Shown here piece by piece: positions 32,082-46,500 of a DNA stretch of 64,000 bases (positions within the stretch are counted from its first letter, which is position 1; the number at the start of each line of letters is the position of its first letter). The DNA comes from Urophycis tenuis. Taxonomy: Eukaryota; Chordata; Actinopteri; Gadiformes; Phycidae. The notes under the pieces are model-generated. The model had not been told where the DNA came from and searched no databases. It saw nothing but the letters and a program-made list of their open reading frames with translations. The stretch covers positions 1,550,001 through 1,614,000 of the forward strand of contig JAXIVH010000041.1 in the NCBI GenBank assembly GCA_036785325.1, read 5' to 3'. Position numbers and translations under genes: made by a program.

Positions 32082-35000
32082 CCAACAGAACACACATGAA
32101 TCAGCTTATTATTTCGACGACCCATGGGCAAATATAGTCATGCCATACGTCGTTGGAAAGCTTAGATTTCCCCGTTTAAAATGAGCCCATCTCCGAGCAA
32201 TTTGGTTGCTCACAGACAAATCTGCGTCAGGTTGACTGAAGTCTACACAGCAGCTAAAGACATACCTTCAACGTTTCAATTAACATCAATCTTTCCTTAC
32301 AGAACACAAATGAATTAGCTTAGTATTTCAACGACCCTTTAGTGAATATAGTCTTGCCATACGCCGTTGGAAAGCTTAGATTTCCCCGCTTAAAATGAGC
32401 CCATCCGCGAGCAGTCTGGTTGATCACAGACTAAACTGCGTCAGGTTGACTGAAGTCTACCCAGCAGCTAAAAACATAACTTCAACGTTTCAATTAACAT
32501 CAATCTTTCCTTACAGAACACAAATTAATTAGCTTAGTATTTCAACGACCCTTTGGTGAATATAGTCTTGCCATACGCCGTTGGAAAGCTTAGATTTCCC
32601 CGCTTATAATGAGCCCATCCCCGAGCAAATTGGTTGCTCACAGAGAAAACTGCGTCAGGTTGACTGAAGTCTACCCAGCAGCTAAAAACATACCTTCAAC
32701 GTTTCAATTAACATCAATCTTTCCTTACAGAACACTAATTAATTAGCTTAGTATTTCAACGACCCATGAGTCAATATAGTCTTGCCATACGCCGTTGGAA
32801 AGCTTAGATTTCCCCGCTTAAAATGAGCCCATCCGCGAGCAGTCTGGTTGATCACAGACTAAACTGCCTCAGGTTGAATGAAGTCTACCCAGCAGCTAAA
32901 AACATACCTTTAACGTTTCAATTAACATCAATCTTTCCTTACAGAACACAAATTAATTAGCTTAGTATTTCAACGGCCCTTTGGTGAATATAGTCTTGCC
33001 ATACGCCGTTGGAAAGCTTAGATTTCCCCGCTTATAATGAGCCCATCCCCGAGCAATTTGGTTGCTCACAGACAAATCTGCGTCAGGTTGACTGAAGTCT
33101 ACACAGCAGCTAAAGACATACCTTCAACGTTTCAATTAACATCAATCTTTCCTTACAGAACACAAATTAATTAGCTTAGTATTTAAACGACCCATGAGTC
33201 AATATAGTCTTGCCATACGCCGTTGGAAAGCTTAGATTTCCCCGCTTAAAATGAGCCCATCCCCGAGCAGTCTGGTTGATCACAGACTAAACTGCGTCAG
33301 GTTGACTGAAGTCTACCCAGCAGCTAAAAACATACCTTCAACGTTTCAATTAACATCAATCTTTCCTTACAGAACACAAATTAATTAGCTTAGTATTTCA
33401 ACGGCCTTTTGGTGAATATAGTCTTACCATACGCCGTTGAAAAGCTTAGATTTCCCTGCTTAAAATGAGCCCATCCGCCAGCAGTCTGGTTGATCACAGA
33501 CTAAACTGCGTCAGGTTGACTGAAGTCTACCCAGCAGCTAAAAACATACCTTCAACGTTTCAATTAACATCAATCTTTCCTTACAGAACACTAATTAATT
33601 AGCTTAGTATTTCAACGACCCATGAGTCAATATAGTCTTGCCATACGCCGTTGGAAAGCTTAGATTTCCCCGCTTAAAATGAGCCCATCCGCGAGCAATT
33701 TGGTTGCTCACAGACAAAACTGTGTCAGGTTGAGTAAAGTCTACCCAGCAGCTAAAAACATACCTTCAACGTTTCAATTAACATCAATCTTTCCTTACAG
33801 AACACTAATTAATTAGCTTAGTATTTCAACGACCCATGAGTCAATACAGTCTTGCCATACGCCGTTGGAAAGCTTAGATTTCCCCGCTTAAAATGAGCCC
33901 ATCCGCGAGCAGTCTGGTTGATCACAGACTAAACTGCGTCAGGTTGAATGAAGTCTACCCAGCAGCTAAAAACATACCTTTAACGTTTCAATTAACATCA
34001 ATCTTTCCTTACAGAACACAAATTAATTAGCTTAGTAATTCAACGGCCCTTTGGTTAATATAGTCTTGCCATACGCCGTTGGAAAGCTTAGATTTCCCCG
34101 CTTATAATGAGCCCATCCACGAGCAATTTGGTTGCTCACAGACAAATCTGCGTCAGGTTGACTGAAGTCTACACAGCAGCTAAAGACATACCTTCAACGT
34201 TTCAATTTACATCAATCTTTCCTTACAGAACACAAATTAATTAGCTTAGTATTTAAACGACCCATGAGTCAATATAGTCTTGCCATACGCCGTTGGAAAG
34301 CTTAGATTTTCTCCGCTTAAAATGAGCCCATCCGCGAGCAGTCTGGTTGATCACAGACTAAACTGGGTCAGGTTGACTGAAGTCTACCCAGCAGCTAAAA
34401 ACATACCTTCAACGTTTCAATTAACATCAATCTTTCCTTACAGAACACAAATTAATTAGCTTAGTATTTCAACGACCCATGAGTCGATATAGTCTTGCCA
34501 TACGCCGTTGGAAAGCTTAGATTTCCCCGCTTAAAATGAGCCCATCCGCGAGCAGTCTGGTTGATCACAGACTAAACTGCGTCAGGTTGACTGAAGTCTA
34601 CCCAGCAGCTAAAAACATACCTTCAACGTTTCAATTAACATCAATCTTTCCTTACAGAACACAAATTAATTAGCTTAGTATTTCAACGACCCTTTGGTGA
34701 ATATAGTCTTGCCATACGCCGTTGGAAAGCTTAGATTTCCCCGCTTATAATGAGCCCATCCCCGAGCAATTTGGTTGCTCACAGACTAAACTGCGTCAGG
34801 TTGACTGAAGTCTACCCAGCAGCTAAAAACATACCTTCAACGTTTCAATTAACATCAATCTTTCCTTAGAGAACACAAATTAATTAGCTTAGTATTTCAA
34901 CGACCCATGAGTCAATATAGTCTTGCCATACGCCGTTGGAAAGCTTAGATTTCCCCGCTTAAAATGAGCCCATCCGCGAGCAGTCTGGTTGATCACAGAC

Positions 35001-36776
35001 TAAACTGCGTCAGGTTGAATGAAGTCTACCCAGCAGCCAAAAACATACCTTTAACGTTTCAATTAACATCAATCTTTCCTTACAGAACACAAATTAATTA
35101 GCTTAGTATTTCAACGGCCCTTTGGTGAATATAGTCTTACCATACGCCGTTGAAAAGCTTAGATTTCCCTGCTTAAAATGAGCCTATCCGCCAGCAGTCT
35201 GGTTGATCACAGACAAAACTGTGTCAGGTTGAGTGAAGTCTACCCAGCAGCTAAAAACATACCTTCAACGTTTCAATTAACATCAATCTTTCCTTACAGA
35301 ACACAAATTAATTATCTTAGTATTTCAACGACCCATGAGTCAATATAGTCTTGCCATACGCCGTTGGAAAGCTTAGATTTCCCCGCTTAAAATGAGCCCA
35401 TCTGCGAGCAGTCTGGTTGATCACAGACTAAACTGCGTCAGGTTGACTGAAGTCTACCCAGCAGCTAAAAACATACCTTCAACGTTTCAATTAACATCAA
35501 TCTTTCCTTACAGAACACAAATTAATTAGCTTAGTATTTCAACGACCCTTTGGTGAATATAGTCTTGCCATACGCCGTTGGAAAGCTTAGATTTCCCCGC
35601 TTAAAATGAGCCCATCCCCGAGCAATTTGGTTGCTCACAGACTAAACTGCGTCAGGTTGACTGAAGTCTACCCAGCAGCTAAAAACATACCTTCAACGTT
35701 TCAATTAACATCAATCTTTCCTTACAGAACACAAATTAATTAGCTTAGTATTTCAACGACCCATGAGTCAATATAGTCTTGCCATACGCCGTTGGAAAGC
35801 TTAGATTTCCCCGCTTAAAATGAGCCCATCCGCGAGCAGTCTGGTTGATCACAGACTAAACTGCGTCAGGTTGAATGAAGTCTACCCAGCAGCCAAAAAC
35901 ATACCTTTAACGTTTCAATTAACATCAATCTTTCCTTACAGAACACAAATTAATTAGCTTAGTATTTCAACGGCCCTTTGGTGAATATAGTCTTACCATA
36001 CGCCGTTGAAAAGCTTAGATTTCCCTGCTTAAAATGAGCCCATCCGCCAGCAGTCTGGTTGATCACAGACAAAACTGTGTCAGGTTGAGTGAAGTCTACC
36101 CAGCAGCTAAAAACATACCTTCAACGTTTCAATTAACATCAATCTTTCCTTACAGAACACAAATTAATTATCTTAGTATTTCAACGACCCATGAGTCAAT
36201 ATTGTCTTGCCATACGCCGTTGAAAAGCTTAGATTTCCCCGCTTATAATGAGCCCATCCCCAAGCAATTTGGTTGCTCAGAGACAAAACTGTGTCAGGTT
36301 GACTGAAGTCTACCCAGCAGCTAAAAACATACCTTCAACGTTTCAATTAACATCAATCTTTCCTTACAGAACACAAATTAATTAGCTTAGTATTTCAACG
36401 ACCCATGAGTCAATATAGTCTAGCCATACGCCGTTGGAAAGCTTAGATTTCCCTGCTTAAAATGAGCCCATCCGCGAGCAGTCTGCTTGCTCACAGACAA
36501 AACTGCGTCAGGTTGACTGAAGTCTACCCAGCAGCTAAAAACATACCTTCAACGTTTCAATTAAGATCAATCTTTCAATAAAGAACAGAAATTAATTAGC
36601 TTAGTATTTCAACGACCCATGACTCAATATAGTCTTGCCATACGCCGTTGGGAACCTTAGATTTCCCCGCTTAAAATGAGCCCATCCGCGAGCAGTCTGG
36701 TTGCTCACAGACTAAACTGCGTCAGGTTGAATGAAGTCTACCCAGCAGCTAAAAACATACCTTCAACTTTTCAATT
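32082..36776. repeat. 214-bp satellite array, 22 monomers
   Basis: Length 22 x 214 minus 13 bp. Aligns with 43,552-47,818 at an offset of 11,470 bp at the left and 11,042 bp from about 33,000 on; the 428-bp step is exactly two monomers (about 32,530-32,960). Confidence 0.95.
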
Positions 36777-37016
36777 CACGCGTTTTTTTTGTAATACGTG
36801 TAGCTATGATAAAGGACACATGTTTTGGCCTGTTTTATTATTCATAGTTGGCTTAACAGTAATAGAATATTATTATATGCTATAAGTGACCAGACGTCCG
36901 AGATCAAAACTGGGAGCATAATCCCCGAGAAGGGGGAAAAAAAGGGTCAGCTATGTTTAAGTATATATATATATGTGTGTGTATATATAAGTGTGTGTGT
37001 GTGTGTATATATGCGC

Positions 37017-37063
<47 letters not shown>

Positions 37064-37761
37064 AATCACTTACTTGGAACGGCATGATCCCACATCGCTG
37101 TGAAGGGACGGCGTTAACCAGGTGGGCGTGCAACCCCTCGAGAGAGTTGCTGCCTCACCGGCACTTGTACTTGTTCAGCCGGATGCAGTTCTTCACAACC
37201 ACCTTCACAGAGACATACAGCTGTATGCCAGGGGGGTCCTGTAACACACAACCTATTGCAAGGTCCTCATTTATGCTGGTGTCATTTTGAAATGTTACCA
37301 TATACAAGTTTGAATGGTTTTGACACACGATGACTGCAGAGACAGCTGCAGGATGGCCCACGAAGCAGGACGGAGGGGGCCTGTGGCTGTGCGGGGAGGA
37401 CCAGCGGTATGGGTGCTGCCGACACAGGGGGCGGGCGGGCCACAGGCTGATGCAGCAGGAGGCCTCGGCTGGAGGCGGGTGGGCGCAGGAGGCTTCGGCC
37501 GGGTGGAGGACGACAACGCAGTGGGCTGAACGGGCCGGTTGGTGGGAGTCACAGGCTCTGGCTCATCAACAAATAACCTGGAAATATAAAATACACACGT
37601 GATCAGTATTGATATTGATATCTTTTATAAGAACACTGTTCATACCGTTTAGACTTTTTATACAACTGTTTATACAATGTCCATACTGTTTATTTATTAA
37701 TGTTTATCACTGAAAAATAAAGGTGACTTGGTATGACTTGTGTGCTATTTTCTTTCCACAG
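36777..37761. repeat. Core module 8
   Basis: Complete core of 985 bp, microsatellite at about 36,961-37,060 with the TATATAAGTGTG pattern. Shares GGGACGGCG with core 2. Confidence 0.9.
37074..37577 (-). pseudogene. Exon-like segment, core 8
   Basis: Splice sites intact; TGA in the C-terminal frame; Q variant; a CTGATGCAGC change shared only with core 11. Confidence 0.5.
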
Positions 37762-39887
37762 CCAACAGAACACACATGAATCAGCTTATTATTTCGACGA
37801 CCCATGGGCAAATATAGTCATGCCATACGTCGTTGGAAAGCTTAGATTTCCCCATTTAAAATGAGCCAATCTCCGAGCAATTTGGTTGCTCACAGACAAA
37901 TCTGCGTCAGGTTGACTGAAGTCTACACAGCAGCTAAAGACATACCTTCAACGTTTCAATTAACATCAATCTTTCCTTACAGAACACAAATTAATTAGCT
38001 TAGTATTTCAACGACCCTTTAGTGAATATAGTCTTGCCATACGCCGTTGGAAAGCTTAGATTTCCCCGCTTAAAATGAGCCCATCCGCGAGCAGTCTGGT
38101 TGATCACAGACTAAACTGCGTCAGGTTGACTGAAGTCTACCCAGCAGCTAAAAACATACCTTCAACGTTTCAATTAACATCAATCTTTCCTTACAGAACA
38201 CAAATTAATTAGCTTAGTATTTCAACGACCCATGAGTCAATATAGTCTTGCCATACGCCGTTGGAAAGCTTAGATTTCCCCGCTTAAAATGAGCCCATCC
38301 GCGAGCAGTCTGGTTGATCACAGACTAAACTGCGTCAGGTTGAATGAAGTCTACCCAGCAGCTAAAAACATACCTTTAACGTTTCAATTAACATCAATCT
38401 TTCCTTACAGAACACAAATTAATTAGCTTAGTATTTCAACGGCCCTTTGGTGAATATAGTCTTGCCATACGCCGTTGGAAAGCTTAGATTTCCCCGCTTA
38501 TAATGAGCCCATCCCTGAGCAATTTGCTTGCTCACAGACAAATCTGCGTCAGGTTGACTGAAGTCTACACAGCAGCTAAAGACATACCTTCAACGTTTCA
38601 ATTAACATCAATCTTTCCTTACAGAACACAAATTAATTAGCTTAGTATTTAAACGACCCATGAGTCAATATAGTCTTGCCATACACCGTTGGAAAGCTTA
38701 GATTTCCCCGCTTAAAATGAGCCCATCCGCGAGCAGTCTGGTTGATCACAGACTAAACTGCGTCAGGTTGACTGAAGTCTACCCAGCAGCTAAAAACATA
38801 CCTTCAACGTTTCAATTAACATCAATCTTTCCTTACAGAACACAAATTAATTAGCTTAGTATTTCAACGACCCTTTGGTGAATATAGTCTTGCCATACGC
38901 CGTTGGAAAGCTTAGATTTCCCCGCTTATAATGAGCCCATCCCCGAGCAATTTGGTTGCTCACAGACTAAACTGCGTCAGGTTGACTGAAGTCTACCAAG
39001 CAGCTAAAAACATACCTTCAACGTTTCAATTAACATCAATCTTTCCTTACAGAACACAAATTAATTAGCTTAGTATTTCAACGACCCATGAGTCAATATA
39101 GTCTTGCCATACGCCGTTGGAAAGCTTAGATTTTCCCGCTTAAAATGAGCCCATCCGCGAGCAGTCTGGTTGATCACAGACTAAACTGCGTCAGGTTGAA
39201 TGAAGTCTACCCAACAGCTAAAAACATACCTTTAACGTTTCAATTAACATCAATCTTTCCTTACAGAACACAAATTAATTAGCTTAGTATTTCAACGGCC
39301 CTTTGGTGAATATAGTCTTGCCATACGCCGTTGGAAAGCTTAGATTTCCCCGCTTATAATGAGCCCATCTCCGAGCAATTTGGTTGCTGACAGACAAATC
39401 TGCGTCAGGTTGACTGAAGTCTACACAGCAGCTAAAGACATACCTTCAACGTTTCAATTAACATCAATCTTTCCTTACAGAACACAAATTAATTAGCTTA
39501 GTATTTAAACGACCCATGAGTCAATATAGTCTTGCCATACGCCGTTGGAAAGCTTAGATTTCCCCGCTTAAAATGAGCCCATCCGCGAGCAGTCTGGTTG
39601 CTCACAGACAAAACTGTGTCAGGTTGACTGAAGTCTACCCAGCAGCTAAAAACATACCTTCAACGTTTCAATTAAGATCAATCTTTCAATAAAGAACAGA
39701 AATTAATTAGCTTAGTATTTCAACGACCCATCACTCAATATAATCTTGCCATACGCCGTTGGGAACCTTAGATTTCCCCGCTTAAAATGAGCCCATCCCC
39801 GAGCAATTTGGTTGCTCACAGACAAAACTGCGTCAGGTTGACTGAAGTCTACCCAGCAGCTAAAAACATACCTTCAACTTTTCAATT
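37762..39887. repeat. 214-bp satellite array, 10 monomers
   Basis: Length 10 x 214 minus 14 bp. Private variants include CCCATTTAAAATGAGCCAAT at the left edge and GTCTACCAAGCAGC near 38,995. Confidence 0.95.
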
Positions 39888-40120
39888 CACGCGTTTTTTT
39901 TGTAATACGTGTAGCTATGATAAAGGACACATGTTTTGGCCTGTTTTATTATTCATAGTTGGCTTAACAGTAATAGAATATTATTATATGCTATAAGTGA
40001 CCAGACGTCCGAGATCAAAACTGGGAGCATAATCCCCGAGAAGGGGGAAAAAAAGGGTCAGCTATGTTTAAGTATATATATATATGTGTGTGTATATATG
40101 CGTGTGTGTGTGTGTATATA

Positions 40121-40174
<54 letters not shown>

Positions 40175-40872
40175 AATCACTTACTTGGAACGGCATGATC
40201 CCACATCGCTGTGAAGGGATGGCGTTAACCAGGTGGGCGTGCAACCCCTCGAGAGAGTTGCTGCCTCACCGGCACTTGTACTTGTTCAGCCGGATGCAGT
40301 TCTTCACAACCACCTTCACAGAGACATACAGCTGTATGCCAGGGGGGTCATGTAACACACAACCTATTGCAAGGTCCTCATTTATGCTGGTGTCATTTTG
40401 AAATGTTACCATATACAAGTTTGAATGGTTTTGACACACGATGACTGCAGAGACAGCTGCAGGATGGCCCACGAAGCAGGACGGAGGGGGCCTGTGGCTG
40501 TGCGGGGAGGACCAGCGGTATGGGTGCTGCCGACACAGGGGGCGGGCGGGCCACAGGCTGACGCAGCAGGAGGCCTCGGCTGGAGGCGGGTGGGCGCAGG
40601 AGGCTTCGGCCGGGTGGAGGACGACAACGCAGTGGGCTGAACGGGCCGGTTGGTGGGAGTCACAGGCTCTGGCTCATCAACAAATAACCTGGAAATATAA
40701 AATACACACGTGATCAGTATTGATATTGATATCTTTTATAAGAACACTGTTCATACCGTTTACACTTTTTATACAACTGTTTATACAATGTCCATACTGT
40801 TTATTTATTAATGTTTATCACTGAAAAATAAAGGTGACTTGGTATGACTTGTGTGCTATTTTCTTTCCACAG
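39888..40872. repeat. Core module 9
   Basis: Complete core of 985 bp; microsatellite at about 40,072-40,170 resembling that of core 6, which suggests these two are close relatives. Confidence 0.9.
40185..40688 (-). pseudogene. Exon-like segment, core 9
   Basis: Splice sites intact; TGA in the C-terminal frame; H variant, as in core 6. Confidence 0.5.
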
Positions 40873-42570
40873 CCAACAGAACACACATGAATCAGCTTAT
40901 TATTTCGACGACCCATGGGCAAATATAGTCATGCCATACGTCGTTGGAAAGCTTAGATTTCCCCGTTTAAAATGAGCCCATCCTCGAGCAGTCTGGTTGA
41001 TCATAGACTAAACTGCGTCAGGTTGACTGAAGTCTACCCAGCAGCTAAAAACATACCTTCAACGTTTCAATTAACATCAATCTTTCCTTACAGAACACTA
41101 ATTAATTAGCTTAGTATTTCAACGAGCCATGAGTCAATATAGTCTTGCCATACGCCGTTGGAAAGCTTAGATTTCCCCGCTTAAAATGAGCCCATCCGCG
41201 AGCAGTCTGGTTGATCACAGACTAAACTGCGTCAGGTTGAATGAAGTCTACCCAGCAGCTAAAAACATACCTTTAACGTTTCAATTAACATCAATCTTTC
41301 CTTACAGAACACAAATTAATTAGCTTAGTATTTCAATGACCCATGAGTCAATATAGTCTTGCCATAGGCCGTTGGAAAGCTTAGATTTCCCCGCTTAAAA
41401 TGAGCCCATCCGCTAGCAGTCTGGTTGATCACAGACTAAACTGCGTCAGGTTGAATGAAGTCTACCCAGCAGCTAAAAACATACCTTTAACGTTTCAATT
41501 AACATCAATCTTTCCTTACAGAACACAAATTAATTAGCTTAGTATTTCAAAGGCCCTTTGGTGTATATAGTCTTGCTATACGCCGTTGAAAAGCTTAGAT
41601 TTCCCCGCTTATAATGAGCCCATCCCCAAGCAATTTGGTTGCTCACAGACTAAACTGTGTCAGGTTGACTGAAGTCTACCCAGCAGCTAAAAACATACCT
41701 TCAACGTTTCAATTAACATCAATCTTTCCTTACAGAACACAAATTAATTAGCTTAGTATTTCAACGACCCATGAGTCAATATAGTCTAGCCATACGCCGT
41801 TGGAAAGCTTAGATTTCCCTGCTTAAAATGAGCCCATCCGCGAGCAGTCTGCTTGCTCACAGACAAATCTGCGTCAGGTTGACTGAAGTCTACCCAGCAG
41901 CTAAAAACATACCTTCAACGTTTCAATTAAGATCAATCTTTCAATAAAGAACAGAAATTAATTAGCTTAGTATTTCAACGACCCATGACTCAATATAGTC
42001 TTGCCATACGCCGTTGGGAACCTTAGATTTCCCCGTTTAAAATGAGCCCATCTCCGAGCAATTTGGTTGCTCACAGACAAATCTGCGTCAGGTTGACTGA
42101 AGTCTACACAGCAGCTAAAGACATACCTTCAACGTTTCAATTAACATCAATCTTTCCTTACAGAACACAAATTAATTAGCTTAGTATTTCAACGACCCTT
42201 TAGTGAATATAGTCTTGCCATACGCCGTTGGAAAGCTTAGATTTCCCCGCTTAAAATGAGCCCATCCTCGAGCAGTCTGGTTGATCACAGACTAAACTGC
42301 GTCAGGTTGACTGAAGTCTACCCAGCAGCTAAAAACATACCTTCAACGTTTCAATTAACATCAATCTTTCCTTACAGAACACAAATTAATTAGCTTAGTA
42401 TTTCAACGACCCATGAGTCAATATAGTCTTGCCATACGCCGTTGGAAAGCTTAGATTTCCCTGCTTAAAATGAGCCCATCCGCGAGCAGTCTGGTTGATC
42501 ACAGACTAAACTGCGTCAGGTTGACTGAAGTCTACCCAGCAGCTAAAAACATACCTTCAACTTTTCAATT
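40873..42570. repeat. 214-bp satellite array, 8 monomers
   Basis: Length 8 x 214 minus 14 bp. It has an internal post-core type monomer (from about 42,035) directly after a pre-core type, as if a core had been lost between them by recombination. That right part matches 48,890-49,439 at a 6,869-bp offset. Confidence 0.95.
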
Positions 42571-42810
42571 CACGCGTTTTTTTTGTAATACGTGTAGCTA
42601 TGATAAAGGACACATGTTTTGGCCTGTTTTATTATTCATAGTTGGCTTAACAGTAATAGAATATTATTATATGCTATAAGTGACCAGACGTCCGAGATCA
42701 AAACTGGGAGCATAATCCCAGAGAAGGGGGAAAAAAAGGGTCAGCTATGTTTAAGTATATATATATATGTGTGTGTATATATAAGTGTGTGTGTGTGTGT
42801 ATATATGCGC

Positions 42811-42853
<43 letters not shown>

Positions 42854-43551
42854 AATCACTTACTTGGAACGGCATGATCCCACATCGCTGTGAAGGGATG
42901 GCGTTAACCAGGTGGGCGTGCAACCCCTCGAGAGAGTTGCTGCCTCACCGGCACTTGTACTTGTTCAGCCGGATGCAGTTCTTCACAACCACCTTCACAG
43001 AGACATACAGCTGTATGCCAGGGGGGTCCTGTAACACACAACCTATTGCAAGGTCCTCATTTATGCTGGTGTCATTTTGAAATGTTACCATATACAAGTT
43101 TGAATGGTTTTGACACACGATGACTGCAGAGACAGCTGCAGGATGGCCCACGAAGCAGGACGGAGGGGGCCTGTGGCTGTGCGGGGAGGACCAGCGGTAT
43201 GGGTGCTGCCGACACAGGGGGCGGGCGGGCCACAGGCTGACGCAGCAGGAGGCCTCGGCTGGAGGCGGGTGGGCGCAGGAGGCTTCGGCCGGGTGGAGGA
43301 CGACAACGCAGTGGGCTGAACGGGCCGGTTGGTGGGAGTCACAGGCTCTGGCTCATCAACAAATAACCTGGAAATATAAAATACACACGTGATCAGTATT
43401 GATATTGATATCTTTTATAAGAACACTGTTCATACCGTTTACACTTTTTATACAACTGTTTATACAATGTCCATACTGTTTATTTATTAATGTTTATCAC
43501 TGAAAAATAAAGGTGACTTGGTATGACTTGTGTGCTATTTTCTTTCCACAG
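42571..43551. repeat. Core module 10
   Basis: Complete core of 981 bp; ATAATCCCAGAGAAG variant shared with core 12; microsatellite at about 42,757-42,850. Confidence 0.9.
42864..43367 (-). pseudogene. Exon-like segment, core 10
   Basis: Splice sites intact; TGA in the C-terminal frame; Q variant. Confidence 0.5.
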
Positions 43552-46500
43552 CCAACAGAACACACATGAATCAGCTTATTATTTCGACGACCCATGGGCA
43601 AATATAGTCATGCCATACGTCGTTGGAAAGCTTAGATTTCCCCGTTTAAAATGAGCCCATCTCCGAGCAATTTGGTTGCTCACAGACAAATCTGCGTCAG
43701 GTTGACTGAAGTCTACACAGCAGCTAAAGACATACCTTCAACGTTTCAATTAACATCAATCTTTCCTTACAGAACACAAATGAATTAGCTTAGTATTTCA
43801 ACGACCCTTTAGTGAATATAGTCTTGCCATACGCCGTTGGAAAGCTTAGATTTCCCCGCTTAAAATGAGCCCATCCGCGAGCAGTCTGGTTGATCACAGA
43901 CTAAACTGCGTCAGGTTGACTGAAGTCTACCCAGCAGCTAAAAACATAACTTCAACGTTTCAATTAACATCAATCTTTCCTTACAGAACACAAATTAATT
44001 AGCTTAGTATTTCAACGGCCCTTTGGTGAATATAGTCTTGCCATACGCCGTTGGAAAGCTTAGATTTCCCCGCTTATAATGAGCCCATCCCCGAGCAATT
44101 TGGTTGCTCACAGACAAATCTGCGTCAGGTTGACTGAAGTCTACACAGCAGCTAAAGACATACCTTCAACGTTTCAATTAACATCAATCTTTCCTTACAG
44201 AACACAAATTAATTAGCTTAGTATTTAAACGACCCATGAGTCAATATAGTCTTGCCATACGCCGTTGGAAAGCTTAGATTTCCCCGCTTAAAATGAGCCC
44301 ATCCCCGAGCAGTCTGGTTGATCACAGACTAAACTGCGTCAGGTTGACTGAAGTCTACCCAGCAGCTAAAAACATACCTTCAACGTTTCAATTAACATCA
44401 ATCTTTCCTTACAGAACACAAATTAATTAGCTTAGTATTTCAACGGCCCTTTGGTGAATATAGTCTTACCATACGCCGTTGAAAAGCTTAGATTTCCCTG
44501 CTTAAAATGAGCCCATCCGCCAGCAGTCTGGTTGATCACAGACTAAACTGCGTCAGGTTGACTGAAGTCTACCCAGCAGCTAAAAACATACCTTCAACGT
44601 TTCAATTAACATCAATCTTTCCTTACAGAACACTAATTAATTAGCTTAGTATTTCAACGACCCATGAGTCAATATAGTCTTGCCATACGCCGTTGGAAAG
44701 CTTAGATTTCCCCGCTTAAAATGAGCCCATCCGCGAGCAATTTGGTTGCTCACAGACAAAACTGTGTCAGGTTGAGTAAAGTCTACCCAGCAGCTAAAAA
44801 CATACCTTCAACGTTTCAATTAACATCAATCTTTCCTTACAGAACACTAATTAATTAGCTTAGTATTTCAACGACCCATGAGTCAATATAGTCTTGCCAT
44901 ACGCCGTTGGAAAGCTTAGATTTCCCCGCTTAAAATGAGCCCATCCGCGAGCAGTCTGGTTGATCACAGACTAAACTGCGTCAGGTTGAATGAAGTCTAC
45001 CCAGCAGCTAAAAACATACCTTTAACGTTTCAATTAACATCAATCTTTCCTTACAGAACACAAATTAATTAGCTTAGTAATTCAACGGCCCTTTGGTTAA
45101 TATAGTCTTGCCATACGCCGTTGGAAAGCTTAGATTTCCCCGCTTATAATGAGCCCATCCACGAGCAATTTGGTTGCTCACAGACAAATCTGCGTCAGGT
45201 TGACTGAAGTCTACACAGCAGCTAAAGACATACCTTCAACGTTTCAATTTACATCAATCTTTCCTTACAGAACACAAATTAATTAGCTTAGTATTTAAAC
45301 GACCCATGAGTCAATATAGTCTTGCCATACGCCGTTGGAAAGCTTAGATTTTCTCCGCTTAAAATGAGCCCATCCGCGAGCAGTCTGGTTGATCACAGAC
45401 TAAACTGGGTCAGGTTGACTGAAGTCTACCCAGCAGCTAAAAACATACCTTCAACGTTTCAATTAACATCAATCTTTCCTTACAGAACACAAATTAATTA
45501 GCTTAGTATTTCAACGACCCATGAGTCGATATAGTCTTGCCATACGCCGTTGGAAAGCTTAGATTTCCCCGCTTAAAATGAGCCCATCCGCGAGCAGTCT
45601 GGTTGATCACAGACTAAACTGCGTCAGGTTGACTGAAGTCTACCCAGCAGCTAAAAACATACCTTCAACGTTTCAATTAACATCAATCTTTCCTTACAGA
45701 ACACAAATTAATTAGCTTAGTATTTCAACGACCCTTTGGTGAATATAGTCTTGCCATACGCCGTTGGAAAGCTTAGATTTCCCCGCTTATAATGAGCCCA
45801 TCCCCGAGCAATTTGGTTGCTCACAGACTAAACTGCGTCAGGTTGACTGAAGTCTACCCAGCAGCTAAAAACATACCTTCAACGTTTCAATTAACATCAA
45901 TCTTTCCTTAGAGAACACAAATTAATTAGCTTAGTATTTCAACGACCCATGAGTCAATATAGTCTTGCCATACGCCGTTGGAAAGCTTAGATTTCCCCGC
46001 TTAAAATGAGCCCATCCGCGAGCAGTCTGGTTGATCACAGACTAAACTGCGTCAGGTTGAATGAAGTCTACCCAGCAGCCAAAAACATACCTTTAACGTT
46101 TCAATTAACATCAATCTTTCCTTACAGAACACAAATTAATTAGCTTAGTATTTCAACGGCCCTTTGGTGAATATAGTCTTACCATACGCCGTTGAAAAGC
46201 TTAGATTTCCCTGCTTAAAATGAGCCTATCCGCCAGCAGTCTGGTTGATCACAGACAAAACTGTGTCAGGTTGAGTGAAGTCTACCCAGCAGCTAAAAAC
46301 ATACCTTCAACGTTTCAATTAACATCAATCTTTCCTTACAGAACACAAATTAATTATCTTAGTATTTCAACGACCCATGAGTCAATATAGTCTTGCCATA
46401 CGCCGTTGGAAAGCTTAGATTTCCCCGCTTAAAATGAGCCCATCTGCGAGCAGTCTGGTTGATCACAGACTAAACTGCGTCAGGTTGACTGAAGTCTACC

